64,000 bases of DNA, taken from NCBI GenBank assembly GCA_043813895.1, contig JBDRKQ010000109.1, positions 1 to 64,000 of the forward strand, given 5' to 3'. Under the pieces are notes generated by a model. That model saw nothing but the letters and a program-made list of their open reading frames with translations, was not told where the DNA came from and did not search any database. Of the stretch, positions 45,353-54,712 are shown piece after piece. This DNA is from CAZTAR01 sp043813895 (GTDB lineage: Bacteria; Planctomycetota; Phycisphaerae; UBA1845; UTPLA1). The position numbers and the translations under genes are program-made. Positions within the stretch are counted from its first letter, which is position 1, and each line of letters begins with the position of its first letter.

Positions 45353-45447
45353 CGGGAGCGGATGGGAATCGAACCCACCAAGCACTGCGGAACAGCGCTT
45401 CGACGGCTTTGAAGACCGCGGAGCCCACCAGGAACCCTGACGCTCCC
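45353..45447 (-). tRNA. selC: tRNA-Sec (UCA)
   Basis: A 95-nt cloverleaf on the minus strand: acceptor GGGAGCG/CGCTCCC, anticodon arm with CGGTCTTCAAAGCCG giving UCA, a long variable arm (AAGCGCTG-TTCCG-CAGTGCTT) and T-arm GTTCGATTC. The length, UCA anticodon and extra-long variable stem match selenocysteine tRNA. CCA is not encoded; the discriminator is G. No selA, selB or selD gene is in the window. Confidence 0.92.
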
Positions 45448-45785
45448 AAACTCGGCAGGACGATACCGAGGGTACGGTCATCCTAGTGAGATGTGAGCCG
45501 TTGTGCAAACGTGGCGATGCTTCGCAGGCAGCCTGATGCGGTACAGCGAATGGGAGAACTGTCTTCAGATGGAAGAGCCGTAGGCCTGAAGCCCGCGAGG
45601 CTGTTCCCTGCGCGAATCCTCTCGGAGCTTTGGACGGCCGCGCGGACTGAAGTCCGCGGCTCGTCGACCACGTCTGTCCCCCACCCTTGAAAGGGCGGGG
45701 CCCCCAAACAGTGCATAAGCGCGCGCGTTTTCAGCTACGAAAGCCACCGGCTCTGGCGCCGGTGCCACAGTGTTGCAACGGGCTG
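45448..45785. repeat. Intergenic region with family E palindromes
   Basis: No gene seen. The stretch 45565-45712 has GTAGGCCTGAAGCCCGC and GCGCGGACTGAAGTCCGCG hairpins, like those at 37105-37190; 45737-45775 has CCGGCTCTGGCGCCGGTGCC, similar to an unnamed piece near 43204-43225. Confidence 0.5.
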
Positions 45786-46658
45786 CTAGAGGCCGCGGGA
45801 CCATTCTGGCCGGAAAGGCGCATCACCGGCGAGTGCCGCGTCGATCTTCCGGAGGATGGCCTCGCGATCCCGTGGCAGTCGGCCTCCGATCGGGAGGTAG
45901 TTGGACGCGTGGTTGGAACGGAATATCGTGCCTGTGGGATTGGTTTCCGCGACGATGGTCCGCAGCTCGCGCAGGAGGGCTTCAACACTCGGCATCTGAT
46001 AGCGCCCGCTCTCGGCAAGCTTGTAGATCGGCGTGGACGGGATGAGCATCAGCGTCAAGGTCGAGAGAAACTCGGGGTCCATGGCGGTGGCCAGTCGGGC
46101 GGAGGCTGTGGCGTGTTCAACGCTGCGCTCTGTGCCGCCCGCGCCGAGCAGGAAGATCAACGACTGCTTCATGCCGGCTTGCCGGGCCTTGGCAGCGGCC
46201 TCGACATGATCGGTGGAGTTGGCCCCCTTGGCAATCCGCTTCAGCGTAACGTCGTCGCCTGACTCCGGACCGATGTAGAGCAAGGTGAGCCCGAGTTCAC
46301 GCAAGCGCGCCAGCTCCTGCTGAGACTTGGCCAGCAGATTCGGGGCCGTGGCGTAGCAGCTTACCCGTCGCAGGTTGGGAAAGGTGGCGCTGAGCGCTTG
46401 GAGGATCGGCTCCCAGAGATCGAGTTCCATCACCAAGGCGTCACCGTCCATGATGAAGACCTTGCGTACCTGATCGCCGAAGGTGCGGCCAGCCATGGCG
46501 ATATCCTCCAGCGTCTCTTCCAGCGGACGCACGCGGAACTGCTTGCCGTCGTACGTGGCGCAATAGGTGCAGTGGTTCCACGAGCAGCCGATGGTGGCCT
46601 GAAGGAGATAGGAGTTCGCTTCGCTGGGCGGGCGATAGACAGTGCCGACGTAACGCAT
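45786..46658 (-). CDS. Radical SAM protein
   Basis: A 290-residue radical SAM protein. The cluster site is CSWNHCTYC (C-x4-C-x2-C), seen in COG1032-type members; DGDALVMEL and IGPESGDDVTLKRI stand for the other SAM-contact regions. No B12 or TRAM domain is attached. The product is unknown. TATAAT (46670-46665) lies exactly 6 nt before the ATG and no ribosome site is seen, so it is probably leaderless. It follows the MoaA-like gene by 66 nt on the same strand, yet with this promoter of its own. Confidence 0.85.
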   Translation of the reverse strand: MRYVGTVYRPPSEANSYLLQATIGCSWNHCTYCATYDGKQFRVRPLEETLEDIAMAGRTFGDQVRKVFIMDGDALVMELDLWEPILQALSATFPNLRRVSCYATAPNLLAKSQQELARLRELGLTLLYIGPESGDDVTLKRIAKGANSTDHVEAAAKARQAGMKQSLIFLLGAGGTERSVEHATASARLATAMDPEFLSTLTLMLIPSTPIYKLAESGRYQMPSVEALLRELRTIVAETNPTGTIFRSNHASNYLPIGGRLPRDREAILRKIDAALAGDAPFRPEWSRGL

Positions 46659-46724
46659 ACGGTGATTATACGCGGACCGATCCGGTAGGAGAACCGTGTC
46701 GCGGGATGCGTCTTTGCTCGGAGG

Positions 46725-47726
46725 CTACTCGCCGACGCACTCGAGGAAGGCATCGTGCAATTGCGCGGCCACTTCATGCCCCGGCGTTAGAGCCGCGGGC
46801 TGCCTCAGGATCGAGCGAAGCTCCACATCCGTACCGTCAAACCGACAACTTCTCAGTCGGCCCTGCGGCGTCAGTCTCAGGCGGTTGCAGCCCTTGCAGA
46901 AGGGATCGGACACGGCGCTGATGAAGCCGATCTTGCCGGGCGCGTCTTGCAGCCGCCACAGGATGGCCGGACCGAATCCCGCATCGGACGGGGCCGGTAC
47001 GAGCGGTCCGTGACGCCGAGTAATCGCTCGGCGAAGATCACGCTCACTGATGAAGTGATCCGGATGCCTGCCGCGAAGGGGATCACCTTCACAAGGCACG
47101 TACTCGACAAAACGCACCGTCAGGCCTGTTCGCAGGGTCAAGGCGGCAAACGCGGGGATTTCTCCCTCGTTGATCCCGTGCATGGCATGGACGTTAAGCT
47201 TCAGGCAATCGAAGCCGGCGGCCTCGGCGGCATCGATCCCGCGCCACACTTGATCGAGGTTTCCCCCGCGCGTGATGATCTTGTACTTCTTCCGATCGAG
47301 TGAATCGAGCCGAACCGAGATCCGGTTCAGCCCGGCCAGCTTCAGGGCTTCCGCGTGCTGCGTGAGGAGCGTCCCGTCGGTCGTCATCGAGAGGTCCCGG
47401 GTTCCGGGCAGGCCGGCAAGCATGCTGATCAGGCGTGGCAGATCGTGCCTTGCCAAAGGTTCTCCGCCGGTGATCTTGAAGGCGGTGATGCCGTGCGTGA
47501 TGGCTGCCCGTGCGACCGAGGCGATCTCCTCAAAAGACAGCAGGCTCGAACTCGGATACGGGGACGGCTCGTCGAAGGGAGCGACACGAGGGGACTGAAA
47601 GCCGCCACGGTCCGTGACATTGATCCGCAGCGTCCTCACGGCGCGGATTCCAGCAGGTCCGCGAATGCGCCGGGCGCAGCGGGGTCGCGGATCGGGCTTC
47701 TCCAGGACATGGGTGAGAACCGACAC
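46725..47726 (-). CDS. MoaA-like protein lacking the radical-SAM cysteines
   Basis: This 333-residue protein follows MoaA (GTP 3',8-cyclase) over its length: RTLRINVTDR, LLSFEEIASVARAA, FKITGGEPLARHDL, SMTTDGTLL and RISVRLDSLDRKKYK. The C-terminal cluster site CKGCNRLRLTPQGRLRSC (C-x2-C-x13-C) is intact. At the N-terminus the C-x3-C-x2-C site is replaced by Gly41, Ser45 and Val48 (TDRGGFQSPRVAP), so the radical-forming [4Fe-4S] cannot bind normally. The frame is otherwise open and well kept. GTG start; TATTAT lies 9 nt upstream. Either a pseudoenzyme or a paralogue with a changed role. Confidence 0.88.
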   Translation of the reverse strand: MSVLTHVLEKPDPRPRCARRIRGPAGIRAVRTLRINVTDRGGFQSPRVAPFDEPSPYPSSSLLSFEEIASVARAAITHGITAFKITGGEPLARHDLPRLISMLAGLPGTRDLSMTTDGTLLTQHAEALKLAGLNRISVRLDSLDRKKYKIITRGGNLDQVWRGIDAAEAAGFDCLKLNVHAMHGINEGEIPAFAALTLRTGLTVRFVEYVPCEGDPLRGRHPDHFISERDLRRAITRRHGPLVPAPSDAGFGPAILWRLQDAPGKIGFISAVSDPFCKGCNRLRLTPQGRLRSCRFDGTDVELRSILRQPAALTPGHEVAAQLHDAFLECVGE

Positions 47727-47801
47727 GACTCTCTAATAATACCATGAAACGAGCGCAGACCGCCCGAAAACTGTGAAAAAAAAACGGTTGCGACGGTCTG
47801 A

Positions 47802-47830
47802 TTGACCCACAAAGACCGGTCTTGGAGAAT
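47802..47830 (+). promoter_or_regulatory. Sigma-70-like promoter for the ECF sigma gene
   Basis: TTGACC and GAGAAT, 17 nt apart, about 100 nt upstream of the sigma factor start. Confidence 0.4.
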
Positions 47831-47927
47831 AGGTCCGAGAAGATGCATATGTGCTCCTCCCCTGGGAGCAGGACTACCGCGTCCGAGAACAGATGGAACG
47901 ACTGCCCGCCTCAGGCGTCTAAACTGA

Positions 47928-48566
47928 GTGAAAGGCCGATGCGTGAAGGCCGCTAGCGTGGTGCCCGCTTTTGATGATGCGGACTTGGTGTCGCGGTGTC
48001 GGCAGGGGGACGCGGATGCGTTCAGCCTGCTGATCACGCAGTATCAGGATCGGGTGTTCAACACGTGCCTGCGGATGTGCGGCAATCGTGCCGACGCCGA
48101 AGACCTGACGCAGGAAGCCTTCGTCAGGGTTCTTCAGTCGATCGGCACATTCAGCGGGAAGTCGAAGTTCTCGACTTGGGTCTTTCGGATCGCGGTGAAC
48201 CTGGTGTTGAGCGCGCGCCGCAAACGGAAGCCGATGTACTCATTGGACCAAGCCGGTCCGGTTGAGAGCGAGCGAGATTCGCCGGCATCAGAGCGACTGG
48301 CCTCGAACGACCCGCCGCCGGGTGAGCAGGCATCGGACCGCGAACGCCATGCGATCGTGCTTGAGGCGCTGGCGGGCCTGGAAGAAGAACACCGCACGGT
48401 CGTGATCTTGAGGGATCTGGAGTCGTTCGGTTACGAGGAGATAGCGGAGATTCTGGGCGTGCCGCAGGGAACAGTGAAGTCGCGGCTGCACCGGGCGAGG
48501 TTGACGCTCCACCGGAACCTGTCGCCGATTCTGAAAGAAGGAGGAAGGCTGAAGGATGAAGGATGA
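47928..48566 (+). CDS. ECF-type RNA polymerase sigma factor
   Basis: A 212-residue sigma-70 factor with region 2 (AFSLLITQYQDRVFNTCLRM, DAEDLTQEAFVRVLQS, KFSTWVFRIAVNLVL) and region 4 (LEEEHRTVVILRDLESFGYE, GVPQGTVKSRLHRAR), linked by a long low-complexity insert (about 105-140). GTG at 47928 or 47943 are both possible; the latter has AAAGG upstream. The next gene encodes a membrane protein of anti-sigma type, a classical pair. Confidence 0.93.
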   Translation: MKGRCVKAASVVPAFDDADLVSRCRQGDADAFSLLITQYQDRVFNTCLRMCGNRADAEDLTQEAFVRVLQSIGTFSGKSKFSTWVFRIAVNLVLSARRKRKPMYSLDQAGPVESERDSPASERLASNDPPPGEQASDRERHAIVLEALAGLEEEHRTVVILRDLESFGYEEIAEILGVPQGTVKSRLHRARLTLHRNLSPILKEGGRLKDEG

Positions 48567-48637
48567 AGGAGAAGGAAGCGACGGCTTCGTGATCAAACTG
48601 TGGCACAGGCGTCTCGCCTGTGATCCGGCTCAGTAAG

Positions 48638-50395
48638 ATGACCGACAAATCGGAACAATACGAGCAATTGACTGCCTACCACGACGGGGAACTCTCGGAC
48701 GCCCAGCGTGCGGAGGTCGAGCGACTCCTCGAAGAAGATGCGGAGGCCCGCGAAGTCCTCGAATCGCTGAGGGAGACGTCGCGCATGGTCGCCTCACTGC
48801 CTCGGGACGCAGCGCCGGCCGACCTCGTCGAATACGTCACGGCTCGGCTCGAACGCGGGGCGCTGTTGGGAGAGAAGACGGACGGAGAACAACTGACGCA
48901 GAGAAGCTCCCGATGGGCCGGCTGGGCGTCGGGCTTGGCCGTGGCGGCGGTTGTGGCCGTCATGTGTACGGCTGGTTGGTATGCCTGGATGCAGCACACG
49001 GTTTCTGAGCCCGCCGTTCTGGCTGTGGCAGAACTGGAGGAGGGCTCCGGCAAGGAAGACGCACCTAGCATCAGCGGTGGCGAGAGGTTGGCATCGAAGG
49101 AATCCGGCCTGGCCGCGCCTAGGTCTGTAGAGGGTCGTCCGTCTGTGCGTCAGAGCCCAGACCCGATGGAGCGCGGAGCAAAGATGCGGGTCGCGGGAGT
49201 ACCCTCGGACTCTCCAAATGGAGACTCGCGCAGACGGTTTGCGAGAGAAGACGGTAAGAAGGGCGTGCATGGTGACGATGATGCCACGGCGGATCTGTTC
49301 GCCGCGGCTGCCCCGCCGAGTCGCGGCCCTTCGATTAGCGCCGGCGTGCCGGTTGAAACGGAGCCTGAACTTCGAGATGCAACGCCCGAACAGGCCTTCG
49401 GCCAACTCCTGGCTGAAAACGTGCTCACGAACCTGGACGTACGGGCAGTGCCGCTCGATACGATCTCAAACAGGGTCGCGGTCACGACCGACGCGGAAAC
49501 GGGCGCCCGGCTCATCTCGCATATCAACGCATACCTCGGCGAGAATCACGTTCAGAACCTTGGCGAGCAGCCGCTGCCCGAGCCGATCGGACCGACCGAG
49601 GCGTTCTACTCCCTCAATCAGCATCCGGTTGAGAGGTACGTTTCGACCAAGAGCGGGTCGGCCCCGCCGACGGCGGAATGGCGGATGAACGTCCGAGCCC
49701 CGCAGGCGAGACAGCTTATTCGCGAGATGGACGACATTGCCCGAGCGAACAGCGCGACCCTCGCATGGTCCGTCAACGATGCGAAAGTCGCCGGCGTCGA
49801 TCCGGTTCCCGAGGTTGTCAGTCAACTCTCGACGAACAGTCTATCCATGAATGACACGCCGGCGTCACTCGACCGCTCCGTAGTAGGGGAGCGCGTGGAA
49901 GAACAGGGGGTGGCAGGTGAAGCCTCCGAGACGGAGGTTCTCGCCCGCAAGGACGGGGCTGCGGCCGGTTGTGAGAAGGGGAAGGCGGCACGCAGCACCT
50001 TGCGGCGCGCCCGGGGAAGTGTGGTCGGCGGTCGGGACCCAGCCAAAGGCGATCTGCCGGAGGACCGTGATCCCGCTGACACACAGCCGGCTTCCGACTC
50101 CACACTTGCCGGAGGAAGGGGCGGCGCCCGCGGACGGTGCAGCGGTATGTTTGGCGATGCGATACAGGAATCTGATGCCGATGCGTGGGTCGTGCTGGCC
50201 GTTTCACTAAGATCAATCCCGGCGTCGTCGTCAACGATGACGACTTCGCCGACCCCGGTCGATCCGGTCGAAGTCCGACGGCAACGCCCCACGGCGACGA
50301 GCCCGGCCACGTCCCAATCGACACGACGACCGACGTCACAACCAACGCAACAACCAACAGCACGCGCGACGACACAAGGGGCGGCCGGTGGCTAA
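48638..50395 (+). CDS. Membrane anti-sigma factor, long C-terminal region
   Basis: A 585-residue protein from MTDKSEQYEQLTAYHDGELS. The first 75 residues have the anti-sigma wording (YHDGELSDAQRAEVERLL, ESLRETSRMVASLP), without the zinc-binding HxxxCxxC. One membrane helix follows (SGLAVAAVVAVMCTAGWYAW). The rest, outside the membrane, is unusual: a folded-looking part at about 250-390 with SpoIIIAH/DUF-like wording, then a Ser/Thr/Pro/Gln-rich tail (TSQPTQQPTARATTQ). The 72-nt gap to the sigma gene holds a short palindrome (CACAGGCGTCTCGCCTGTG). Confidence 0.8.
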   Translation: MTDKSEQYEQLTAYHDGELSDAQRAEVERLLEEDAEAREVLESLRETSRMVASLPRDAAPADLVEYVTARLERGALLGEKTDGEQLTQRSSRWAGWASGLAVAAVVAVMCTAGWYAWMQHTVSEPAVLAVAELEEGSGKEDAPSISGGERLASKESGLAAPRSVEGRPSVRQSPDPMERGAKMRVAGVPSDSPNGDSRRRFAREDGKKGVHGDDDATADLFAAAAPPSRGPSISAGVPVETEPELRDATPEQAFGQLLAENVLTNLDVRAVPLDTISNRVAVTTDAETGARLISHINAYLGENHVQNLGEQPLPEPIGPTEAFYSLNQHPVERYVSTKSGSAPPTAEWRMNVRAPQARQLIREMDDIARANSATLAWSVNDAKVAGVDPVPEVVSQLSTNSLSMNDTPASLDRSVVGERVEEQGVAGEASETEVLARKDGAAAGCEKGKAARSTLRRARGSVVGGRDPAKGDLPEDRDPADTQPASDSTLAGGRGGARGRCSGMFGDAIQESDADAWVVLAVSLRSIPASSSTMTTSPTPVDPVEVRRQRPTATSPATSQSTRRPTSQPTQQPTARATTQGAAGG

Positions 50396-51566
50396 GAAGC
50401 GTAAGGGCGCCAAAAAGGCCGGCCGGAAAGTCCGCGTGGACCTGCGGAAGAACCGTGGGAAGACAGCGCGGGGCAAGAGCGAACTCACGAGTCAGTATCG
50501 CGAAGAAACCATCAAGCAGGAAGATGCAGAGCTGTCGGAGAACGTGCGGGCGAAGGGCAGACTCTCGCGCAAGCGCACCATCATCGTGCATGACGACGCG
50601 ACGGCCGACGCTGAACTGCTGGACGGAACCGTGGTGGCGTTACGCGGCCTCCTCGCGGAAGTGGATGACGGCAAGCGCATCTGGGCGTGTACGGTGCGGC
50701 GCATGCTCAGGACACGACTCATCAAGGAGCGACACCCGGTCGCTGTGGGCGACGCCGTGCGATTCCGGCCCGTCGAGTCGGCGGGACGGCAGCGGCATGC
50801 CGTCAGCGCGTCACGGGAACTGGCCGAGGGTGTGATCGAGAACGTCGCCGAGCGCAAGACCGTTCTCCTGCGGCAGTACGAACGTCGCGTGCATGTCGTG
50901 GCGGCAAACATCGACATCGCCGTGATCGTCATGGCGGCCGACCAACCGACGCTTCGCCCGCACTTGATCGATCGCTATCTGGTGTCCGCCCACACGGGCG
51001 AGATGCTGCCCGTTATCTGTATCAACAAGATGGATCTGGATGCCGATTCCTTTGCGGCGGGCGTCGTCGAGCGGTACACGCGGCTCGGCTACAAGTCGTT
51101 CGGCACAAGCGTCATCAGCGGAGTGGGGCTCGACTCACTGCGCGAGGCGCTGCGCGATCAGACGTCCGTCCTGGCCGGGCCCAGCGGTGTCGGGAAGAGT
51201 TCACTCCTGAATATCCTGGATCCGGATCTCAGGCTGGATGTCGGCTCTTTGACCGATCTGCAACGGGGCAAACACACGACGACCACAGCACGGCTGCTTC
51301 GGTGGGCCTTCGGCGGCTATGTCGTTGACACGCCCGGCCTCCGGCAGTTCGATCTCACCGAGATCGAGCCCGATGCATTGGAGGCCTACTTCGTCGAGTT
51401 CGTGGACCTGATCCAGGACTGTCGCTTCGAGGATTGCTCGCACACGCACGAGGGCGATTGCGAGATTCAGGCGGCGGTCAATGACGGACGGATCGCCCCG
51501 GAGCGATACGATAGCTACTGCCGAATGTACGCCGAGAGCGTGGAGAAGAAGCAACAGCGATACTGA
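50388..51566 (+). CDS. rsgA: Ribosome small-subunit GTPase RsgA
   Basis: A 392-residue circularly permuted GTPase in 30S maturation. An N-terminal basic extension (MAKKRKGAKKAGRK) precedes an OB-fold; then the permuted motifs: NKMDLD (G4), GPSGVGKSSLLN (G1), RGKHTTTTARLL (G2) and DTPGLRQFDL (G3). The zinc site is CRFEDCSHTHEGDC. GTG start, overlapping the anti-sigma stop by 8 nt, with AAGGGG upstream. Confidence 0.96.
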   Translation: MAKKRKGAKKAGRKVRVDLRKNRGKTARGKSELTSQYREETIKQEDAELSENVRAKGRLSRKRTIIVHDDATADAELLDGTVVALRGLLAEVDDGKRIWACTVRRMLRTRLIKERHPVAVGDAVRFRPVESAGRQRHAVSASRELAEGVIENVAERKTVLLRQYERRVHVVAANIDIAVIVMAADQPTLRPHLIDRYLVSAHTGEMLPVICINKMDLDADSFAAGVVERYTRLGYKSFGTSVISGVGLDSLREALRDQTSVLAGPSGVGKSSLLNILDPDLRLDVGSLTDLQRGKHTTTTARLLRWAFGGYVVDTPGLRQFDLTEIEPDALEAYFVEFVDLIQDCRFEDCSHTHEGDCEIQAAVNDGRIAPERYDSYCRMYAESVEKKQQRY

Positions 51567-51631
51567 CGGCGGCCGGTGTGCGACGCACGGGCCGGCTCGC
51601 GGCGTTTCCACGAAGGTGACGAGCCACATTC

Positions 51632-53797
51632 ATGCAACAGTCGCCAAGCCCACATCGACCCGTAGCGTCCGACCCCCGTGTCGGACGTGACCTCAGACAA
51701 TCCGGACAATCGGCGAGCGGGTGGACCATCGCGTTCATTACCGTGGCCGGCGTGCTGCTGAGCGTGGCGGTCGTGTCGCCGGCGGCGATGGGCGTACTCC
51801 TCAAAGCCGGAAGCGTCGCGCTGGCCATTGTGCTCTGTGCGACGGGGCTTGGAAGCTGGATTGCCTGGGGCCTTCGTCTGGATCGCGAGCCGCCGCGACA
51901 CTTCCTCCTGATATCCGCCGGATTGGGACTCGGGGCGATGGCGCTATTGACACTCGGGCTGGGAACCGTGGGAATCTTGAGCCGCGCGGTTTGGATCCCC
52001 GCACTCGTTCTGTTCGCCGTTTCGGGGATTTGGCGAATTCGACGTTCCACGAGACATTTCAAGTCGCCTACACAGATCGCACCGTGCGAGTGCGACGCTG
52101 TGCCCGGCTCCTCCGATCTGAAGATGCGGTGGCTGTGGCTGGGCATCATCGGCTTCGGTGCGATGGCCGTCCTCGCGGGCGCGATGCCGCCCGGCATCCT
52201 CTGGCCTGCCGAGGGTAACGGCTACGACGTGCTGGAATACCACCTCGGCGCGCCTCGTGAGTTTTTCGAGGCAGAACGCATCGCGTACTTGCCCCACAAC
52301 ATCTACAGCAACTTCCCGTTTAACGTGGAGATGCTCTACCTGCTGTCGATGATCCTGCACGGCGACGCCATCGGGGCGGTCTTCACGGCGAAACTGCTGA
52401 ACGTGCTGCTTGCGGCGTTGGCTGTCGCGGGCATCTGGCTCTGCGGGCGAGAGTTCGGGCGAGGCAGCGGCATCGTCGCGGGTTCACTCGCCGCGTCCTG
52501 CCCGTTCCTGACCTATCTCTGCGGTGTCGCATACGTCGAGAACGGGATGTTGCTGTTTTCCGGCTTGGCGCTGACCGCGGTGCTGCGGCTGGAGAAGGCG
52601 AAGGGGGGAGCAACGCTGAAATGGGCGGCAGCGGGAGGGCTGCTGTGCGGATTGGCGTGCGGCTGCAAGTATACCGCCATTCCGGCCGTGTTCGCACCCT
52701 GGGCGATCGCGACCGTGTGGATCGCGTTTCGTTCGCGGCCTTTTCGCCCTGGTTTGCCGATTGCCTTTGTCCTCGCGACCGCCCTGAGCTTCGCGCCGTG
52801 GCTGGTCAAGAATGCAATCTGGACAGGCAACCCCGTGTTTCCGCTGGCAAGGACAGTCTTCCCTGAACGTGCGGGCATCTGGAATGACGACTGCGCCGAG
52901 AGGTGGCACGAGGGCCACTTGCCCGCGCCGGAAGACAGACCATTCGGACGGCGGGTGACACGCCTATGGCACGAGATCGCTTGGAACAAGCTGTTCGGGC
53001 CGGTGATCCTGCTCGGCGTTGTCGCCGGCGTCACGGGTGCTTGCTTGGCCCGGACAAGACGAAGATGCGTCGAACACGAAACCGCGGCTGGAAAGGCGGC
53101 TCTCGGTGAATGCTCGCCGGGCTTCTGCGGCATGACTCCGTGCTGGCTGATGCTGCTCTGCGGCGCCGGCGTGTGGCTCATCTGGACGCACCTGCAAGGG
53201 AGATTCGCGGTCACGTTGATCGTTCCGGCCGCCGTGATGGCCGGCAGAACATGGCGGCTGCTGGGCGCCGGCTTGCCCAAGGCGGTCGCGGTCACCCTCC
53301 TTGTCGCGGTCCTCGCCTTCAACACGCACACGACTCGAGGCTTTTTCACCTGGAACTCGGTGTCGCTGCTGAGCTTCGACGCATTCGGTCGCACGGACTG
53401 GATGGAGACCGGCCAGTGGCCCGGCCAGGAGCACGTCCCCAGGTTGAACGGGCTTGTTGCTTCCGGTGGAAGGGTCCTGATGGTGGGAGACGCCCGGCGT
53501 TACTACCTCAGTAAGGGCGTCGACTACTGTGTGGTCTTCAACCGAAACCCCTTCGCCGAGGCGGCGGGCAGGCTCTCGGCCGACGAGCTTATCGACTGGC
53601 TTCGGCGGCAGGGATATCGCCACGTCTATGTCGACTGGTCCGAGATGCACCGCCTGCGATCGACGCGGTACGGCTTCTGGACCGCTGTGGATGCGGAGCT
53701 ATTCCAGCGGCTGTGCGAATCGGGGCTCAGGCCTGTTGACAGCTTCTCCTTATCGGGCCGACAGTGGCCCTATTCGACGCTGTTTGAGGTGCCGTGA
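51632..53797 (+). CDS. Polytopic glycosyltransferase-like membrane protein
   Basis: A 721-residue protein with about 12 hydrophobic helices. After helix 5 the loop EGNGYDVLEYHLGAPREFFE, followed by NIYSNFPFNVEMLYLL, has the acidic pattern of GT-C fold (PMT_2/ArnT-like) enzymes using lipid-linked sugar donors. The end is a soluble domain of about 130 residues (VLMVGDARRYYLSKGVDYCV). Acceptor unknown. Gene stands alone; speD follows. Confidence 0.75.
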   Translation: MQQSPSPHRPVASDPRVGRDLRQSGQSASGWTIAFITVAGVLLSVAVVSPAAMGVLLKAGSVALAIVLCATGLGSWIAWGLRLDREPPRHFLLISAGLGLGAMALLTLGLGTVGILSRAVWIPALVLFAVSGIWRIRRSTRHFKSPTQIAPCECDAVPGSSDLKMRWLWLGIIGFGAMAVLAGAMPPGILWPAEGNGYDVLEYHLGAPREFFEAERIAYLPHNIYSNFPFNVEMLYLLSMILHGDAIGAVFTAKLLNVLLAALAVAGIWLCGREFGRGSGIVAGSLAASCPFLTYLCGVAYVENGMLLFSGLALTAVLRLEKAKGGATLKWAAAGGLLCGLACGCKYTAIPAVFAPWAIATVWIAFRSRPFRPGLPIAFVLATALSFAPWLVKNAIWTGNPVFPLARTVFPERAGIWNDDCAERWHEGHLPAPEDRPFGRRVTRLWHEIAWNKLFGPVILLGVVAGVTGACLARTRRRCVEHETAAGKAALGECSPGFCGMTPCWLMLLCGAGVWLIWTHLQGRFAVTLIVPAAVMAGRTWRLLGAGLPKAVAVTLLVAVLAFNTHTTRGFFTWNSVSLLSFDAFGRTDWMETGQWPGQEHVPRLNGLVASGGRVLMVGDARRYYLSKGVDYCVVFNRNPFAEAAGRLSADELIDWLRRQGYRHVYVDWSEMHRLRSTRYGFWTAVDAELFQRLCESGLRPVDSFSLSGRQWPYSTLFEVP

Positions 53798-53986
53798 GGG
53801 GATGCCGGGTGAATCTGGGGTTTCGGTGGAAAACGCGCCGGCGGGGGGTTTTCAGGTCCTAGGGTGTTGGTGTATAACTCTGTGTTTCCCGATCGGCGGT
53901 GGGAGTCGTGCCGCCGGAATGAAGGACGCCATGCGTCCGACCTCGTCGAAGGTCGTCGCAGGCCGTGCGGTCACGGAGTTGGAATC

Positions 53987-54403
53987 TTGGAAGCCACTGG
54001 AACTCACTGCATCCTGGAGCTGTACGATTGTCCGTCTCACCTGCTTGACGACGAGGCATTCGTAACGCGCACACTGCGCGAAGCCGTGAACCAGGGAATG
54101 GCCACGCTGCTGGGCGAAGTCTCGCACAAGTTTCACCCTCAGGGCGTCACCGCATTGGCACTGATCGCGGAATCCCATGTGGCGATCCACACTTGGCCGG
54201 AATGCGGGTACGTGGCGGTGGACGTGTTCACATGTGGAGACCGCGCCAGCGCCGAGAAGGCGTGCGGTTACATGGTCGAAGCGTTCCAGGCTGGCCGGCA
54301 CACCATGAGGAAGCTGGCCCGCGGACTCGAGGTCGACGGCGACGCACAAGCCGAACCGTCCGCGGCCGCGGCGTCGCGCCCGGCAGCGCCCTGTCAAGTC
54401 TAG
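53987..54403 (+). CDS. speD: S-adenosylmethionine decarboxylase SpeD
   Basis: The protein provides decarboxylated SAM for spermidine. The cleavage/pyruvoyl Ser lies in AESHVAIHTWPE, followed by GYVAVDVFTCGD. The TTG start (giving an opening LEATGTHCILELYDC and 138 residues, the family's size) is preferred because GGAG lies 8 nt before it; an ATG at 53864 would add 41 residues of unlikely wording. The downstream gene is speE, with a family A repeat between them. The tail after residue 110 is Ala-rich. Confidence 0.88.
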   Translation: MEATGTHCILELYDCPSHLLDDEAFVTRTLREAVNQGMATLLGEVSHKFHPQGVTALALIAESHVAIHTWPECGYVAVDVFTCGDRASAEKACGYMVEAFQAGRHTMRKLARGLEVDGDAQAEPSAAAASRPAAPCQV

Positions 54404-54411
54404 CGCGGATG

Positions 54412-54506
54412 GTCAGAGCCGCGCGCGTTAGCAAGCGGTCAGCGTTCGCACGTAGGGCCCTTTCGACAGGGGCGGGGACCGACTCCCTTACGGTCGTGGC
54501 TCTGAA
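54412..54506. repeat. Palindromic intergenic element, family A, copy 3
   Basis: Starts GTCAGAGCCGCGCGCG and ends CGGTCGTGGCTCTGAAC; inner TTAGCAAGCGGTCAGCG and GACTCCCTTACGG match the other copies. The remaining 200 nt to speE hold further short palindromes (CCGGCGAGACGCCGGGG region) and no gene. Confidence 0.8.
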
Positions 54507-54712
54507 CTTGAGGTCGGCCACGGGGGGCCGACGCTACCAGTGGCACCGCCGTCCCGACGGTGGGCTCACCGGCGAGACGCCGGGGCCACAGACACGGGGA
54601 CCGACGCTACGATTTCGCCGTCCGACACAGGGTCGGACGCCACGGTTTCTGTGAAACCGCTCTACTCCGGCACAGACGAGTCTTTCGGTGACAACGGCGA
54701 GGAGTGCTTGCG

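Noticed and set aside
49917..50210. Frameshift in the anti-sigma gene C-terminal part
   Set aside because: Other frames also read through, but the main frame continues to a natural Thr/Gln/Pro tail and ends at rsgA; no firm break point.
53864..53986. N-terminal extension of SpeD from an ATG at 53864
   Set aside because: The translated extension is Arg-rich with no family match, whereas a TTG with a good ribosome site gives the normal length.
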